NCBI RefSeq assembly: GCF_009883055.1
Contig: NZ_WWVR01000001.1
Location: 310,001-374,000, forward strand
DNA: 64,000 nucleotides
Direction: 5' to 3'
Source: Blautia sp. BIOML-A1
GTDB taxonomy: Bacteria; Bacillota; Clostridia; Lachnospirales; Lachnospiraceae
The notes under the pieces are model-generated. The model ran no database searches. It saw only the letters and a list, made by a program, of their open reading frames with translations, and was not told where the DNA came from. This document shows positions 17,948 to 28,775 of this stretch, piece by piece (position 1 is the first letter of the stretch; every line of letters begins with the position of its first letter). The translations under genes and the position numbers were made by a program.

Positions 17948-18805
17948 ATGAGCAGATACAGTACCAAACTCCTTGGTTTTGGAGATAATGTTGTAGATAT
18001 CTATGATCATCTGAAGACCATGTATCCAGGCGGTAACTGCGTAAATGTCAGCGTTTACGGAAAAATGGCAGGCTGTGAAAAAACAGCCTACATGGGATAT
18101 TTTGGAGATGATGACTGGGCGGAACTGATTATGGATGCTCTGGAAAAAATTGGTGTGGAAACTGTAAAGTGTGAACAGCTTCACGGTGAAAACGGATATT
18201 CCAGAATTACATTAAAGGACGGAGACCGTGAGTTCCTGGACTTTAATGAAGGCGGCATTCGTGGTAAAACACCATATATCCTCGATGATTCTGATGTGGA
18301 ATATATGAAAGGCTTCGATGTAGTACACAGTGGAAATTATTCTTTTACTGAGAGCGAACTCCACAAGATCAAAGAGGCCGGAATTCCGGTTTCCTTTGAT
18401 TTTTCTGATGATTCCACAGAAGAATATTATGAAAAAACAGCACCGGATGTTACATATGCGTTCTGTTCTTTTGATGGAACCGATGAGGAGGCAAAAGCAC
18501 ATCTGAAAAAGATTATCTCCATGGGACCAAAGCTTGCCATGGCTTCCAGAGGTGCGAAAGGCTGCATCCTTTATAACGGTGAGAAATTTTTTGCTCAGAA
18601 AGCGGCTCCTCTTACAGAAGTAAAAGACACTCTCGGCGCGGGAGATTCCCTTATCGCCTCTTTCCTTACCGGATATATTGGAAGAGTAAAAGATGGCATG
18701 GATGAGGAAACTGCGATCCGTGAGAGCCTTGAAGAAGCATCTGCCTTTGCTGCGGGCATTTGTGGCATGGAAGGCGCTTTTGGCTACGGAAAAAAATACG
18801 AATAA
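17948..18805 (+). CDS. frlD: Fructoselysine 6-kinase (PfkB family)
   Basis: 285 residues, PfkB sugar kinase. Motifs: MYPGGNCVNVSVYGKMAG near the N-terminus and the catalytic DTLGAGDSLIASFL near the C-terminus (Asp base in GAGD). In the FrlD pathway it phosphorylates fructoselysine at C6 to feed FrlB. ATG 17948 follows GGAAAGGAG; an in-frame ATG at 17912 has no such site. It lies 38 bases after frlB and 14 before the transporter gene. Confidence 0.88.
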   Translation: MSRYSTKLLGFGDNVVDIYDHLKTMYPGGNCVNVSVYGKMAGCEKTAYMGYFGDDDWAELIMDALEKIGVETVKCEQLHGENGYSRITLKDGDREFLDFNEGGIRGKTPYILDDSDVEYMKGFDVVHSGNYSFTESELHKIKEAGIPVSFDFSDDSTEEYYEKTAPDVTYAFCSFDGTDEEAKAHLKKIISMGPKLAMASRGAKGCILYNGEKFFAQKAAPLTEVKDTLGAGDSLIASFLTGYIGRVKDGMDEETAIRESLEEASAFAAGICGMEGAFGYGKKYE

Positions 18806-18819
18806 CAGGAGGAAAAACA

Positions 18820-20322
18820 ATGGAACGCAATGGAAAAAGCAGAGCTCTTATTTGCTTTGTACTGTGTATGATCATGGCTCTGCCAGTATATTTCGGCAGC
18901 ACAGTGCCAGTAAGAGCGGCGGATCAGCAGACCATCATCGTAGGAACGAATGCAGAGTATTCACCGTTTGAATATCTGGACGATGATGGAAATATTACAG
19001 GTTTTGACTACGATCTTCTGGAGGCTATTGCCCAGGAAGAAAATGTGAAGCTGGTGTGGAAGGATATGCCTTTCGATTCCCTGATGGGTTCCATGGAGGC
19101 TGGTGATGTGCAGGTGATCGCTGCCGGAATAGGACCTACCGAGGATCGCAAAAAGAGCGTAGATTTTTCTGATGTCTATTATACGGGTACACAATGCATT
19201 GTCAGCCGTAAGGATAATCCGATCAAAGATTTTGAGGAGATGTCAGGAAAGACCGTTGCAGTTCTGGAGGGTGCACAGAGTGATATGATCGCATCCGGCG
19301 AGACTACAGATTACGGTGAAGTCAAAGATGCCAGGGTAAAAAGATTCAAAAATGCTTCCAGTGCGGTGATGGAGTTGAAAAACGGCGGAGCTGATGCAGT
19401 CCTGATCGACAATATCATGGCTGAAATCTACTGCAAACAGAATTCTGATCTGCAGTATGAGTCTGTGCCAAGTACAGCTGAGGATACCGTTTTCTGTATT
19501 GAAAAGGGAAATGCAGAGATTGTTCAGATCATCAATGACGGACTCGCAAAGGTTAAGAAATCCGGTGCTTACGATGATCTTTACCAGAAATATTTTGTAG
19601 ATACAGTGGATAATAGCGATGATGTGACCGATGTAGCTGCAGCAGACGGATTCCTGGGACTTTTAAGCTTTATTTTCCTTCAGGATAATCGCTGGAAGTT
19701 TTATATCAACGGTCTTGGAATTACACTGGTCGTTTCACTTCTGTCCGTGATCGTGGGTATTCTGATCGGTCTTGTGGTGGCTCTGGTACGCCTTGGAGCC
19801 GCAAAAAAAGGCCGAAAAACCATTCCTTCGACAATCGCCGATATTTATGTTGATGTGATTCGTGGAACACCGTCGGTTCTTCAGCTGATGATTATTTATT
19901 TTGCAGTATTCCACAGCAGACTGGGATATGTGGCGGCAGTGGCCAGCTTCGGCATTAACAGTGGTGCATATGTTTCCGAGGTTATCCGTGGAGGTATTTT
20001 GTCTGTAGACAAAGGTCAGAGTGAGGCAGGCCGTTCTCTTGGTCTGGGATATAAAGACACCATGCGTTTCATTATCATTCCGCAGGCAGTAAAAACAATC
20101 CTTCCGGCAATGGGCAATGAGTTTATCCAGCTGATCAAAGAGACTTCTATTTTGGGTTATGTAGGAATCATGGATCTGACGAAAGCGGCAAGCTATGTTT
20201 CTTCCCGTACCTATCAGATGTTCATTCCGCTGGTCGTAGCAGGTATCATGTATTATCTGATCGTGAAATGCCTGAGCATTCTTCTGAAGAGATTTGAAAG
20301 GAGACTGAGAGAAAGTGATTGA
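18820..20322 (+). CDS. Fused substrate-binding protein and permease, polar amino acid ABC type
   Basis: 500 residues. A signal peptide (1-33, ending near VRAA) is followed by a family-3 solute-binding domain (about 38-260; [21 protein letters not shown]) and a C-terminal HisM/GlnP-type permease domain with about five helices and the EAA-like loop ([15 protein letters not shown]). The binding domain would be tethered outside the cell. Position right after frlB-frlD suggests it imports fructoselysine or a related Amadori compound. ATG 18820 has AGGAGG upstream; the in-frame ATG at 18760 lies inside frlD. The stop overlaps the ATPase gene by 8 bases. Confidence 0.87.
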   Translation: MERNGKSRALICFVLCMIMALPVYFGSTVPVRAADQQTIIVGTNAEYSPFEYLDDDGNITGFDYDLLEAIAQEENVKLVWKDMPFDSLMGSMEAGDVQVIAAGIGPTEDRKKSVDFSDVYYTGTQCIVSRKDNPIKDFEEMSGKTVAVLEGAQSDMIASGETTDYGEVKDARVKRFKNASSAVMELKNGGADAVLIDNIMAEIYCKQNSDLQYESVPSTAEDTVFCIEKGNAEIVQIINDGLAKVKKSGAYDDLYQKYFVDTVDNSDDVTDVAAADGFLGLLSFIFLQDNRWKFYINGLGITLVVSLLSVIVGILIGLVVALVRLGAAKKGRKTIPSTIADIYVDVIRGTPSVLQLMIIYFAVFHSRLGYVAAVASFGINSGAYVSEVIRGGILSVDKGQSEAGRSLGLGYKDTMRFIIIPQAVKTILPAMGNEFIQLIKETSILGYVGIMDLTKAASYVSSRTYQMFIPLVVAGIMYYLIVKCLSILLKRFERRLRESD

Positions 20323-21037
20323 TGTTAAGAATCTGAAAAAGTCCTTCGGGGACATACACGTATTAAAGGGAATCACAACTCATGTAAACAAAGGTGAGTG
20401 TATCTGTATCATTGGTCCGTCCGGTTCCGGAAAATCCACTTTCCTGCGCTGTCTGAATCTCCTGGAAAAACCGGAGGAAGGTGAGATCATAGTAAACGGG
20501 CAGCAGATTCTGGATCCGAAACTGAATGTTGATAAATTCAGAGAAAATGTGGGTATGGTTTTTCAGCATTTCAACCTTTTTCCGAACATGACCGTATTAA
20601 AAAATATTACGCTTGCGCCGGTACGCCTCGGCAAATGGAAGGCAGAAGAGGCAGACCAGAGGGCCAGGAAGCTTCTGAAAAGAGTGGGACTTGAGGAGAA
20701 AGCGGATGTTTATCCGGGACAGCTCTCCGGCGGACAGAAGCAGAGGGTTGCGATTGCCAGAGCACTGGCGATGAACCCGGAAGTACTGCTGTTTGATGAA
20801 CCGACATCAGCCCTTGATCCGGAGATGGTCGGGGAGGTTCTTGAGGTTATGAAAGAACTTGCAAAAGAAGGCATGACCATGCTGGTTGTTACCCATGAGA
20901 TGGGATTTGCAAGGGAAGTCAGTGACCGGGTACTCTTTATGGACAACGGGGTGATCCTTGAGGACAGAAATCCGAAGGAACTGTTTGGAAATCCAAAAGA
21001 GGAAAGGACGAAGGAGTTTCTTTCCAAAGTACTGTAG
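20315..21037 (+). CDS. Polar amino acid-type ABC transporter ATPase
   Basis: 240 residues, GlnQ/ArtP-like. Walker A GPSGSGKS, signature [15 protein letters not shown], Walker [13 protein letters not shown]. It powers the fused binding-protein/permease encoded just upstream. The start is GTG 20315, overlapping the upstream stop by 8 bases, with AAGGAG at 20298-20303. Last gene of the frl operon; a strong terminator follows. Confidence 0.92.
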   Translation: MIDVKNLKKSFGDIHVLKGITTHVNKGECICIIGPSGSGKSTFLRCLNLLEKPEEGEIIVNGQQILDPKLNVDKFRENVGMVFQHFNLFPNMTVLKNITLAPVRLGKWKAEEADQRARKLLKRVGLEEKADVYPGQLSGGQKQRVAIARALAMNPEVLLFDEPTSALDPEMVGEVLEVMKELAKEGMTMLVVTHEMGFAREVSDRVLFMDNGVILEDRNPKELFGNPKEERTKEFLSKVL

Positions 21038-21045
21038 ATAAAAAG

Positions 21046-21089
21046 ATTGCGATGTGTGGTAAAAAAGGACTATGCATCGCAATTTTTTT
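21046..21089 (+). terminator. Terminator of the frl operon
   Basis: ATTGCGATG (21046-21054) pairs with CATCGCAAT (21075-21083), 20-base loop, then seven T. Confidence 0.85.
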
Positions 21090-21311
21090 ACTTTTTTGTC
21101 CGATGTTTTTCAGTCCGAAAAAATTTACAACTCCATGGTAAAGCAATCCGGGCAGTTTTGGAAGTTATGAAAAAAGTAGAACCTTTGCATATTTAGGGCT
21201 AGCCGAAGAGCAGACATCTTGGTACAATAGAGAAACAGGATATGCACTGCTATCGGTAAGAGAAAGGATATTCTTACAGGAACAGATATCGAATAATTTG
21301 GAGAGAGCTAT

Positions 21312-22376
21312 ATGAAAAAGTTTAAGATAAATGTACAGAGGTATATCTGTATTTTATTATGCCTTGTTTTATATATTACTGTACTTACTCTTCCTGTATC
21401 AGCAGAGGAAGCAAAAAGTCGGACAGTCAGAGTAGGCTGGTATGAGGGAACCTATAATACCACAGAACCAAACGGTGAGAAGAGAGGCTACTGTTACGAA
21501 TATCAGCAGACAGTGGCTGCACATACCGGATGGAAGTATGAATATGTGGAGGGAAACTGGGCAGAACTGATGAGCATGCTGAAAAGTGGAGAAATCGATC
21601 TGCTGGGAGGTATCTCCTATGCAGAGGAACGTTCCACTTCCATGCTTTTTTCAGAACTGCCTATGGGCGAGGAGAAATATTACCTTTATATAAATCCGTC
21701 TGATACAGATATCTCAGTTTCAGATCTGACTACATTGAATGGGAAGAGGATCGGGGTGATGCCGGATACACTTTCTACAAGACGGTTCTATGAGTGGGAG
21801 AAAGGTCATGGAGTGGACACGCAAAAGGTTGATATTACCAGCACAGATGATGCCCGTCAGAAAATGCAAAATCAGGAAATTGACGGATTTGTTTTAAATG
21901 AGTCTCCACAGTGGGAAAGAGACAACATTTCTCCTGTTCTTCTGATCGGCAGCTCCTATAACTATTTTGCAGTCAGCAAAAAATGCCCGGATCTGAAAGA
22001 GGAGTTGGATCAGGCAATGCAGAAGATAGAAAAAGAGAATCCTTTTTATGAAGAAGATCTTTATAAGAGGTATCTTTCAGCAAATCCTATTGAAACTCTT
22101 TCGGATGAGGAGCAGAACTGGCTGGAACAGCATGGGGCGGTCAGGATTGGATATCTGAAAAATGATGTGGGTGTCAGCCTGGTGGATGAAGAGTCAGAGG
22201 AACCGGTAGGAATTCTTAACGATTATATCAGTCTGGCTTCCGACTGTATGGAAGAAAAAAATATAGAATTTCAGACGACAGGATTTGATTCCCAGGAGGA
22301 AGAGTTGCAGGCATTAAAGGATAACAGGATTGATATGATTTTTCATATGAATCAGAATCCATATGAAGCTGAGTAG
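21312..22376 (+). CDS. BvgS-like hybrid sensor kinase, N-terminal part (ends at in-frame TAG)
   Basis: 354 residues. An N-terminal membrane/signal segment (ICILLCLVLYITVLTLP) leads into one complete family-3 solute-binding domain (about 37-250) and the first part of a second one (from about 270, GAVRIGYLKNDVG). Translation meets TAG at 22374-22376, but the same frame continues without interruption to 24104, where the rest of the second sensor domain, kinase and receiver lie. Homologous architecture has no break here, so this is best read as the front half of one gene broken by a nonsense codon (CAG to TAG would explain it). Alone, it would be a secreted or anchored binding domain without output. 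Confidence 0.75.
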   Translation: MKKFKINVQRYICILLCLVLYITVLTLPVSAEEAKSRTVRVGWYEGTYNTTEPNGEKRGYCYEYQQTVAAHTGWKYEYVEGNWAELMSMLKSGEIDLLGGISYAEERSTSMLFSELPMGEEKYYLYINPSDTDISVSDLTTLNGKRIGVMPDTLSTRRFYEWEKGHGVDTQKVDITSTDDARQKMQNQEIDGFVLNESPQWERDNISPVLLIGSSYNYFAVSKKCPDLKEELDQAMQKIEKENPFYEEDLYKRYLSANPIETLSDEEQNWLEQHGAVRIGYLKNDVGVSLVDEESEEPVGILNDYISLASDCMEEKNIEFQTTGFDSQEEELQALKDNRIDMIFHMNQNPYEAE

Positions 22377-22388
22377 AACGATATTATA

Positions 22389-24104
22389 TTGTCAAATACT
22401 GTTTTTGAAGTCAATGCTGCAGTGCTCACCGGTGCTAAGAAGTTTGACGAAAATAAAGAGAATACAGTGGCAGTGAGCAGAAGCAACCTGCTAGGAAAGT
22501 GGTATATTTCTTTTAATTATCCTTTCTGGAAAATAAAGGAATATGACTCATCTGCTGAGGTTGAGAAAGCAGTCCAAAGTGGTGAGGCAGACTGCTTTGT
22601 TGTGAAGGCAGGACAGTCATTAAAGACGCTGGAGGACAGCAAAATGCACAGCGTTTTTCTTACGAAATCCGGCGATTCCTGCTTTGCAGTCACCAGGGAA
22701 AATACAACATTAATGAATATCCTGAATAAAACCATTCAGACTCTGCCTGCTTCCAGACTTTCAAGTTTGTTTTCTGTATATGAAAACACACCGGGGAAGG
22801 TTACTCTGGCAGATTATATAAAGGATAATCTGCGGGTAGTTTCCATTAGTTTTGTAAGTGTGACCCTGGTTATTATACTGATTATAGGTTACCTGATGAT
22901 AAAAGCAAGAAAGGCCCAGATTCAGGCAGAAAAGGCCAATGCTGCCAAATCAGATTTCCTTTTCAATATGTCACATGATATCCGGACACCGATGAATGCC
23001 CTGCTGGGATACAGTGAACTGATGAAAAGGGAACTGACAGATCCGAAGCTTCTGGATTATCAGGAAAAGATGGAACAGTCCGGAAATCTGCTGCTGTCTA
23101 TTATCAATAATGTGCTGGACATGGCCCGGATTGAAAGTGGTAAGATGGAACTGGATGAAAATTATGTGAAGATCAGCGATATTTATCTGGGAGTTTACAG
23201 AATTTTTCAGATAGAAGCGGAGAAAAAGGGAATCCATCTTGAGATGGAGTATGACGTGCTGCATGAACATGTAATCTGCGATGAGACAAAGAACAGGGAA
23301 GTTTTTCTCAATCTGCTCAGCAATGCGATAAAATATACAGCTTCAGGGGGAACGGTTACCATAAGGATCACAGAGCTTGACTGTGACAGGGGAGGCTATG
23401 TGCGGATACAGACTCAGGTAATTGATACAGGTATTGGAATGAGTGAAGAATTCCTGCCATCCCTGTTTGAGGCTTTCGCCCGGGAACGCAATACAACAGC
23501 TGGAAAGGTTGCGGGAACAGGCCTGGGAATGCCAATCATAAAGAAGTATGTTGATATGATGGGCGGAAGCATTGAAGTAGAAAGTAAGCTGGGAGAAGGA
23601 AGCAAATTTACAGTTATCATGGAATACAGGATTGCTGATAAGGGTTACTACGAGCAGGATACGAATCCGTCTCCGGATACAGAGGAAACAGACTGGATCA
23701 GCGGAAAACATGTTCTGCTGGCTGAGGATAATGACCTGAATGCGGAAATCGCAGAGTTTATCCTGGAGGATATGGGACTTATTGTTGATCGTGTTGAGGA
23801 CGGGATTCAATGTGTGGCAAGGATGGAACAGAAACCAGCAGGAACCTATGATCTGATCCTTATGGACATCCAGATGCCGAACATGGATGGATATAAGGCA
23901 ACTCAGGCAATCAGAAGGCTGGCAGATAAGAAAAAAGCCGGTATTCCGATCATAGCTATGACAGCCAATGCATTTGAGGAAGACAGAAAAAAGGCATTTG
24001 AAAAAGGAATGAACGGACATATTGCGAAGCCTGTTGATGCAGAAAAAGTTAAGAAAACTATTCTTTCAGCTTTAAGCAGGCAGAGCGAACAAGTAACATA
24101 CTAA
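22389..24104 (+). CDS. BvgS-like hybrid sensor kinase, C-terminal part (same frame after TAG)
   Basis: Remainder of the split kinase: the end of the second binding domain, a transmembrane helix ([21 protein letters not shown], about residues 149-169), HisKA ([16 protein letters not shown], phospho-His), HATPase_c ([28 protein letters not shown]) and a receiver domain (AEDND; phospho-Asp in [14 protein letters not shown]). All catalytic motifs are intact. The first possible start is TTG 22389, without a recognisable ribosome site and in the middle of a folded domain. Independent expression is therefore doubtful; readthrough, a recent nonsense mutation or a sequence error are the options. Confidence 0.75.
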   Translation: MSNTVFEVNAAVLTGAKKFDENKENTVAVSRSNLLGKWYISFNYPFWKIKEYDSSAEVEKAVQSGEADCFVVKAGQSLKTLEDSKMHSVFLTKSGDSCFAVTRENTTLMNILNKTIQTLPASRLSSLFSVYENTPGKVTLADYIKDNLRVVSISFVSVTLVIILIIGYLMIKARKAQIQAEKANAAKSDFLFNMSHDIRTPMNALLGYSELMKRELTDPKLLDYQEKMEQSGNLLLSIINNVLDMARIESGKMELDENYVKISDIYLGVYRIFQIEAEKKGIHLEMEYDVLHEHVICDETKNREVFLNLLSNAIKYTASGGTVTIRITELDCDRGGYVRIQTQVIDTGIGMSEEFLPSLFEAFARERNTTAGKVAGTGLGMPIIKKYVDMMGGSIEVESKLGEGSKFTVIMEYRIADKGYYEQDTNPSPDTEETDWISGKHVLLAEDNDLNAEIAEFILEDMGLIVDRVEDGIQCVARMEQKPAGTYDLILMDIQMPNMDGYKATQAIRRLADKKKAGIPIIAMTANAFEEDRKKAFEKGMNGHIAKPVDAEKVKKTILSALSRQSEQVTY

Positions 24105-24164
24105 GAATACAACTACTATTTCTAAAATATCACCGCCAGCTTAGAGCGGATCAGGAGAAATTAT

Positions 24165-26153
24165 ATGGATCATTTTGAATTAGTATCTGAATACCAACCA
24201 ACCGGCGACCAGCCCCAGGCCATCGAAAAACTGGTCAAAGGCTTTCAAGAAGGCAACCAGTTCGAGACTTTACTAGGTGTCACCGGTTCCGGTAAGACCT
24301 TTACCATGGCGAACGTTATCGCAAAGCTTAACAAGCCAACTTTGGTACTTGCACACAATAAAACACTGGCAGCGCAGCTTTACGGAGAGATGAAGGAATT
24401 CTTCCCTGAGAACGCAGTGGAATACTTTGTCTCCTATTACGATTACTATCAGCCGGAGGCATATGTCCCGTCCACCGATACTTATATCGCGAAGGATGCG
24501 TCTACCAATGACGAGATCGACAAGCTTCGGCTTTCTGCGACAGCGGCACTCTGCGAGCGCAAAGATGTCATTGTGGTTTCTTCCGTATCCTGCATCTATG
24601 GTCTGGGTGCACCGGAAGAATTTTTCGACATGATGATCTCCCTGCGTCCAGGCATGGAGAAGGACAGGGACGATGTGATCAGGGAGCTGATCGATATCCA
24701 GTATAACCGTAACGAGATGGATTTTCACCGAGGCACCTTCCGCGTGCGTGGAGATGTACTGGAAATCTTTCCTGCAAATTATTCAGACCGTGCGATCCGC
24801 GTGGAATTTTTCGGAGATGAGATCGACCGTATCACAGAAGTTGATGTACTGACAGGCGAAATACGAAATGAACTGAAGCATGCGGCGATTTTTCCGGCTT
24901 CCCATTATGTTGTGCCGCAGGAAAAAATCCAGAAGGCAGCGGATGCGATCCTGGAAGAAATGAAGGAACAGGTTTCCTATTTTAAAAGTGAAGATAAACT
25001 GATCGAGGCACAGAGAATTGCCGAGAGAACGAATTTCGATGTAGAAATGATGAAGGAAACAGGTTTTTGTTCCGGTATTGAGAATTATTCCAGACACCTT
25101 ACCGGGCTTAAGCCGGGACAGCCGCCGTATACCCTGATGGACTACTTTAAAGACGACTTTCTTCTTATTATAGATGAGTCCCATAAGACCGTTTCGCAGG
25201 TCGGAGGAATGTATGCCGGTGATCAGAGCCGCAAGCAGACACTGGTGGATTATGGCTTCCGTCTGCCTTCGGCAAAGGATAACCGTCCGCTGAGTTTTGA
25301 TGAATTTGAAAATAAACTGGATCAGGTTCTGTTTGTCTCGGCAACACCGGGACAGTATGAAGCGGAGCATGAGCTTCTGCGTGCAGAGCAGATCATCCGT
25401 CCGACAGGTCTTCTCGATCCGAAGGTCGAGGTTCGCCCGATCGAGGGTCAGATTGATGATCTGATCAGTGAGGTAAACAAAGAAACGGACAGGGGACACA
25501 AGATTCTGATCACGACTCTTACGAAACGAATGGCGGAGGATCTGACAGAATACATGAAGGATGTGGGAATCCGGGTCAGATATCTGCATTCGGATATTGA
25601 TACACTGGAGCGGGCAGAAATTATCCGTGATATGCGTCTGGATGTGTTTGATGTGCTGGTTGGAATCAATCTTTTGCGAGAGGGTCTGGATATTCCGGAG
25701 ATCACGCTGGTTGCCATCCTTGATGCGGATAAGGAGGGATTTCTCCGTTCAGAGGTTTCGCTGATCCAGACGATCGGACGGGCAGCCCGAAACAGCGAAG
25801 GCCATGTTATCATGTATGCCGATGTGATGACGGATTCCATGAGAAATGCGATTCAGGAAACAGAACGAAGAAGAAGTATTCAGGAAGCATACAACAAAGA
25901 ACATGGAATCACACCTACTACGATCAGAAAGGCAGTCCGTGACCTGATCACGGTTTCTAAAGCGGTTGCTGAGACAGAGGATAAGCTGAAAAAGGATCCG
26001 GAGTCCATGAACCGTAAGGAACTCATGAAGCTGATCACGAAGGTTGAGAAACAGATGCGTGAGGCGGCGGCGAACCTGAACTTTGAACAGGCAGCAGAGC
26101 TCAGAGACAAGATGATCGAACTGAAGAAAAATCTGGAAGAACTGGAAGCGTAA
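24165..26153 (+). CDS. uvrB: Excinuclease ABC subunit B
   Basis: 662 residues, standard length. UvrB is the damage-verifying helicase-like subunit of nucleotide excision repair, loading UvrC. Motifs: Walker A GVTGSGKT, the beta-hairpin region [27 protein letters not shown], helicase motifs [17 protein letters not shown], and a C-terminal UVR domain ([16 protein letters not shown]). RBS CAGGAGAAATT. It stands alone, 60 bases after the split kinase gene. Confidence 0.97.
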   Translation: MDHFELVSEYQPTGDQPQAIEKLVKGFQEGNQFETLLGVTGSGKTFTMANVIAKLNKPTLVLAHNKTLAAQLYGEMKEFFPENAVEYFVSYYDYYQPEAYVPSTDTYIAKDASTNDEIDKLRLSATAALCERKDVIVVSSVSCIYGLGAPEEFFDMMISLRPGMEKDRDDVIRELIDIQYNRNEMDFHRGTFRVRGDVLEIFPANYSDRAIRVEFFGDEIDRITEVDVLTGEIRNELKHAAIFPASHYVVPQEKIQKAADAILEEMKEQVSYFKSEDKLIEAQRIAERTNFDVEMMKETGFCSGIENYSRHLTGLKPGQPPYTLMDYFKDDFLLIIDESHKTVSQVGGMYAGDQSRKQTLVDYGFRLPSAKDNRPLSFDEFENKLDQVLFVSATPGQYEAEHELLRAEQIIRPTGLLDPKVEVRPIEGQIDDLISEVNKETDRGHKILITTLTKRMAEDLTEYMKDVGIRVRYLHSDIDTLERAEIIRDMRLDVFDVLVGINLLREGLDIPEITLVAILDADKEGFLRSEVSLIQTIGRAARNSEGHVIMYADVMTDSMRNAIQETERRRSIQEAYNKEHGITPTTIRKAVRDLITVSKAVAETEDKLKKDPESMNRKELMKLITKVEKQMREAAANLNFEQAAELRDKMIELKKNLEELEA

Positions 26154-26246
26154 GGAGAATCCGGCATCTTGATATATATATAACAAGATCCTAAAGTCCG
26201 GCATCGCAGAACAGTGATGTAACTGCAAAATATTTACACTTTACTC

Positions 26247-26275
26247 TTGTACAGTAATGGAGAGAGTGATAAAAT
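26247..26275 (+). promoter_or_regulatory. Promoter of the aminotransferase gene
   Basis: TTGTAC (26247-26252) and TAAAAT (26270-26275), 17-base spacer, 31 bases before the start codon. Confidence 0.6.
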
Positions 26276-26305
26276 AAAACCATTATGTAGAAAGAGGGAG
26301 TCGAT

Positions 26306-27463
26306 ATGCAGTTTTCCAAAAGATTAGACAGATTTGGAGAGGAAATCTTTGCGGCCCTGAACAACAGACGGATGGAGCTGGAGCAGCAGGGTATGAAAAT
26401 TTATAATATGAGTGTGGGAACACCGGATTTTAAGACGCCGGAACACATCAAGAAGGCCCTGGCAGAAGCTGCCATGGATGATAACAACTGGAAATACAGC
26501 CTCAGAGACCTTCCGGAGCTTCTGGAAGCAGTCTGTGAGTATTATAAGAAACGATTTGATGTTGAGCTGACACCGGATATGGTCATGACCGTTTACGGAA
26601 GCCAGGAAGGCATGGGACATCTGGGAATGGCACTCTGTGATGAAGGGGATGTCGTTCTTCTTCCGGATCCGTGTTATCCGGTATTTGCAGCGGGAAGCCT
26701 GATGGCAGGAGCAATACCATGCTATTATCCACTGGTGGCAGAGCATGATTTTCTTCCATATGTAAAGGATATCCCGGAAGAAGTTGCAAAAAAGGCCAAA
26801 TATATGGTAGTTTCTCTTCCGTCCAACCCGGTAGGAAGTATCGCCACGCCGGGACTTTATGAAGAAATCGTGGCATTTGCCAGAAAGTATGACATTCTGA
26901 TCATCCATGACAATGCCTACAGCGATATTATCTTTGATGGGGCGCATGGGGGAAGTTTTCTGGCAACAGAAGGTGCGAAGGAAATCGGAGTGGAGTTCTT
27001 CAGTCTTTCCAAGTCCTTCAATGTGACCGGAGCAAGGATCAGTTTTTTGGTGGGCCGTCCGGATGTGATTGCCGCACTTCGTAAACTTAGAAGCCAGATT
27101 GATTTTGGAATGTTCCTTCCTATTCAGAAAGCCGCGATCGCTGCACTGAAAGGACCGCTCGAGAGCGTCAGGGAGCAGTGCCAGATGTATCAGGAGAGAA
27201 GAGATGCCCTCTGCAATGGACTCAGAGAGATCGGATGGGAACTCCCGAATGGCAAGGGAACGATGTTTGTCTGGGCCAAAATCCCGAAAGGACGGACGGA
27301 CAGTATGGCGTTCTGCATGGAACTGATGGAAAAAGCCGGTGTGATCGTGACACCGGGAGCAAGTTTTGGACCTCATGGAGAGGGCTATGTACGTTTCGCT
27401 CTGGTGCTTCCGCCGGAGAAGATCAGAGAAGTGGTAGAGTCCATCCGCAGAAGCGGCCTGTAA
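26306..27463 (+). CDS. Class I/II PLP-dependent aminotransferase
   Basis: 385 residues. Fold-type I aminotransferase with the PLP lysine in FFSLSKSFNVTGARISF, a DNAYSDIIF strand, and the C-terminal GEGYVRFAL Arg that binds the substrate carboxylate. Overall it is closest by eye to the aspartate/alanine/LL-diaminopimelate aminotransferase group; the amino acid cannot be named from sequence alone. RBS AAAGAGGGAG. Single-gene unit between uvrB and the heat-shock operon. Confidence 0.88.
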   Translation: MQFSKRLDRFGEEIFAALNNRRMELEQQGMKIYNMSVGTPDFKTPEHIKKALAEAAMDDNNWKYSLRDLPELLEAVCEYYKKRFDVELTPDMVMTVYGSQEGMGHLGMALCDEGDVVLLPDPCYPVFAAGSLMAGAIPCYYPLVAEHDFLPYVKDIPEEVAKKAKYMVVSLPSNPVGSIATPGLYEEIVAFARKYDILIIHDNAYSDIIFDGAHGGSFLATEGAKEIGVEFFSLSKSFNVTGARISFLVGRPDVIAALRKLRSQIDFGMFLPIQKAAIAALKGPLESVREQCQMYQERRDALCNGLREIGWELPNGKGTMFVWAKIPKGRTDSMAFCMELMEKAGVIVTPGASFGPHGEGYVRFALVLPPEKIREVVESIRRSGL

Positions 27464-27486
27464 TTGTACAGAACAGAACAAAAATT

Positions 27487-27577
27487 AAAAATCACAGGAA
27501 AGATATCAGATGGGGAAGGTCGAGAAATGTCAGATTTCCTTAATCTGTGTCTGAACTGTGATTTTTGTGTTTTTTTC
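27487..27577 (+). terminator. Probable terminator after the aminotransferase
   Basis: AAAAATCACAG (27487-27497) pairs perfectly with CTGTGATTTTT (27556-27566), followed by GTGTTTTTTT. The enclosed loop is long (58 bases), so it may hold further structure. Confidence 0.55.
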
Positions 27578-27597
27578 AAAAAATTCGTAATTATCTG

Positions 27598-27626
27598 TTG
27601 ACAAATAATTACGACAGTGCTATCTT
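27598..27626 (+). promoter_or_regulatory. Sigma-A promoter of the hrcA operon
   Basis: Perfect TTGACA (27598-27603) and TATCTT (27621-27626), 17-base spacer, directly upstream of the CIRCE element. Confidence 0.75.
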
Positions 27627-27638
27627 AACACTATAGAT

Positions 27639-27667
27639 GTTAGCACTCCTTAATGATGAGTGCTAAC
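27639..27667. promoter_or_regulatory. CIRCE operator (HrcA binding site)
   Basis: Perfect inverted repeat TTAGCACTC-N9-GAGTGCTAA (27640-27666), extended by one pair at each end. This matches the CIRCE consensus exactly. HrcA binds it to repress the operon at normal temperature. Confidence 0.98.
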
Positions 27668-27693
27668 AGACTAAACGGAAAGGAGCTGGGAAC

Positions 27694-28746
27694 ATGGATG
27701 AACAACTGACAGATCGTAAGAAACGAATTCTCAAGGCGATCATCAGAACATACATGGAGACAGGCGAACCGGTAGGATCCAGGACGATTTCCAAGGATAA
27801 GGATCTGAATGTCAGCTCAGCAACAATCCGGAATGAGATGTCTGATCTGACAGAGATGGGATATATTGTTCAGCCACATACATCGGCAGGAAGAATACCT
27901 TCCGATAAGGGCTACAGGCTTTATGTGGATGAGCTGATGCGCGAGAAGGAGGATGAGATCGAGGAACTCCGTAATCTGATGATTGAGAAGACTGACAAGA
28001 TGGATAAGGTGCTTAAGAAAGTAGCACGTGTTCTTGCTTCCAACACCAATTACGCGACGATGATTTCCGTTCCTCAGTACAGCGGAAGCAAGCTGAAATT
28101 TATTCAGTTATCCCGTGTCAATGAATTGCAGCTGGTAGCAGTTGTTGTATGCGAAGGCAATGTCATCCGAAATCAGATCATCGATCTGGATGAAGAGATG
28201 GACGATGAGACGATCCTGAAGCTGAACCTGCTTCTGAATACCAATCTGAACGGACTGCCGATCCAGGATATCAACCTTGGCATGATCGCCAGATTGAAAG
28301 AACAGGCAGGCATTCACAGCGGACTGGTGGCAAGAGTGCTGGATGCAGTTGCAGCTACGATTCATGTTGATGAAGACGATATGGAAATCTATACGTCAGG
28401 AGCCACGAACTTCTTTAAGTATCCGGAGTTATCCGATACGACGAAGGCGACCGGCCTGATCTCCACATTTGAAGAGAAACAACAGCTGGTGGATCTAGTC
28501 AAGGAGCGTATGGCAGATGACAGTACCGGAGTTCAGGTGTATATCGGAGATGAACTTCCGATCTCGACTATGAAGGACTGCAGTGTTGTGACTGCAACCT
28601 ATGAGCTGGGCGAAGGAATGCATGGAACGATCGGTATTGTAGGTCCGAAACGAATGGATTATGAGAATGTGGTAAACAGTCTGAAGACCCTCAAGGTAGA
28701 ACTTGATCAGGTTTTCACCAAAAATAAAAGCAATGAAGACGGCTAG
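27694..28746 (+). CDS. hrcA: Heat-inducible transcription repressor HrcA
   Basis: 350 residues. N-terminal winged helix (LTDRKKRILKAIIRTYMETG; VSSATIRNEMSDL), then the HrcA dimerisation/GAF-like domain ending in the GTIGIVGPKRMDYENVV motif. It represses its own operon through the CIRCE element 27 bases upstream. RBS GGAAAGGAG. First gene of hrcA-grpE-dnaK-dnaJ. Confidence 0.97.
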   Translation: MDEQLTDRKKRILKAIIRTYMETGEPVGSRTISKDKDLNVSSATIRNEMSDLTEMGYIVQPHTSAGRIPSDKGYRLYVDELMREKEDEIEELRNLMIEKTDKMDKVLKKVARVLASNTNYATMISVPQYSGSKLKFIQLSRVNELQLVAVVVCEGNVIRNQIIDLDEEMDDETILKLNLLLNTNLNGLPIQDINLGMIARLKEQAGIHSGLVARVLDAVAATIHVDEDDMEIYTSGATNFFKYPELSDTTKATGLISTFEEKQQLVDLVKERMADDSTGVQVYIGDELPISTMKDCSVVTATYELGEGMHGTIGIVGPKRMDYENVVNSLKTLKVELDQVFTKNKSNEDG

Positions 28747-28775
28747 AAGCCAGAGCAGAAAGGCGGTAAAAAAAA

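Noticed and set aside
26324..27481. A 385-codon open frame on the minus strand opposite the aminotransferase gene
   Set aside because: It is a mirror of the codon pattern of the real gene. It has no recognisable domain or ribosome site, while the + strand product has all aminotransferase motifs.
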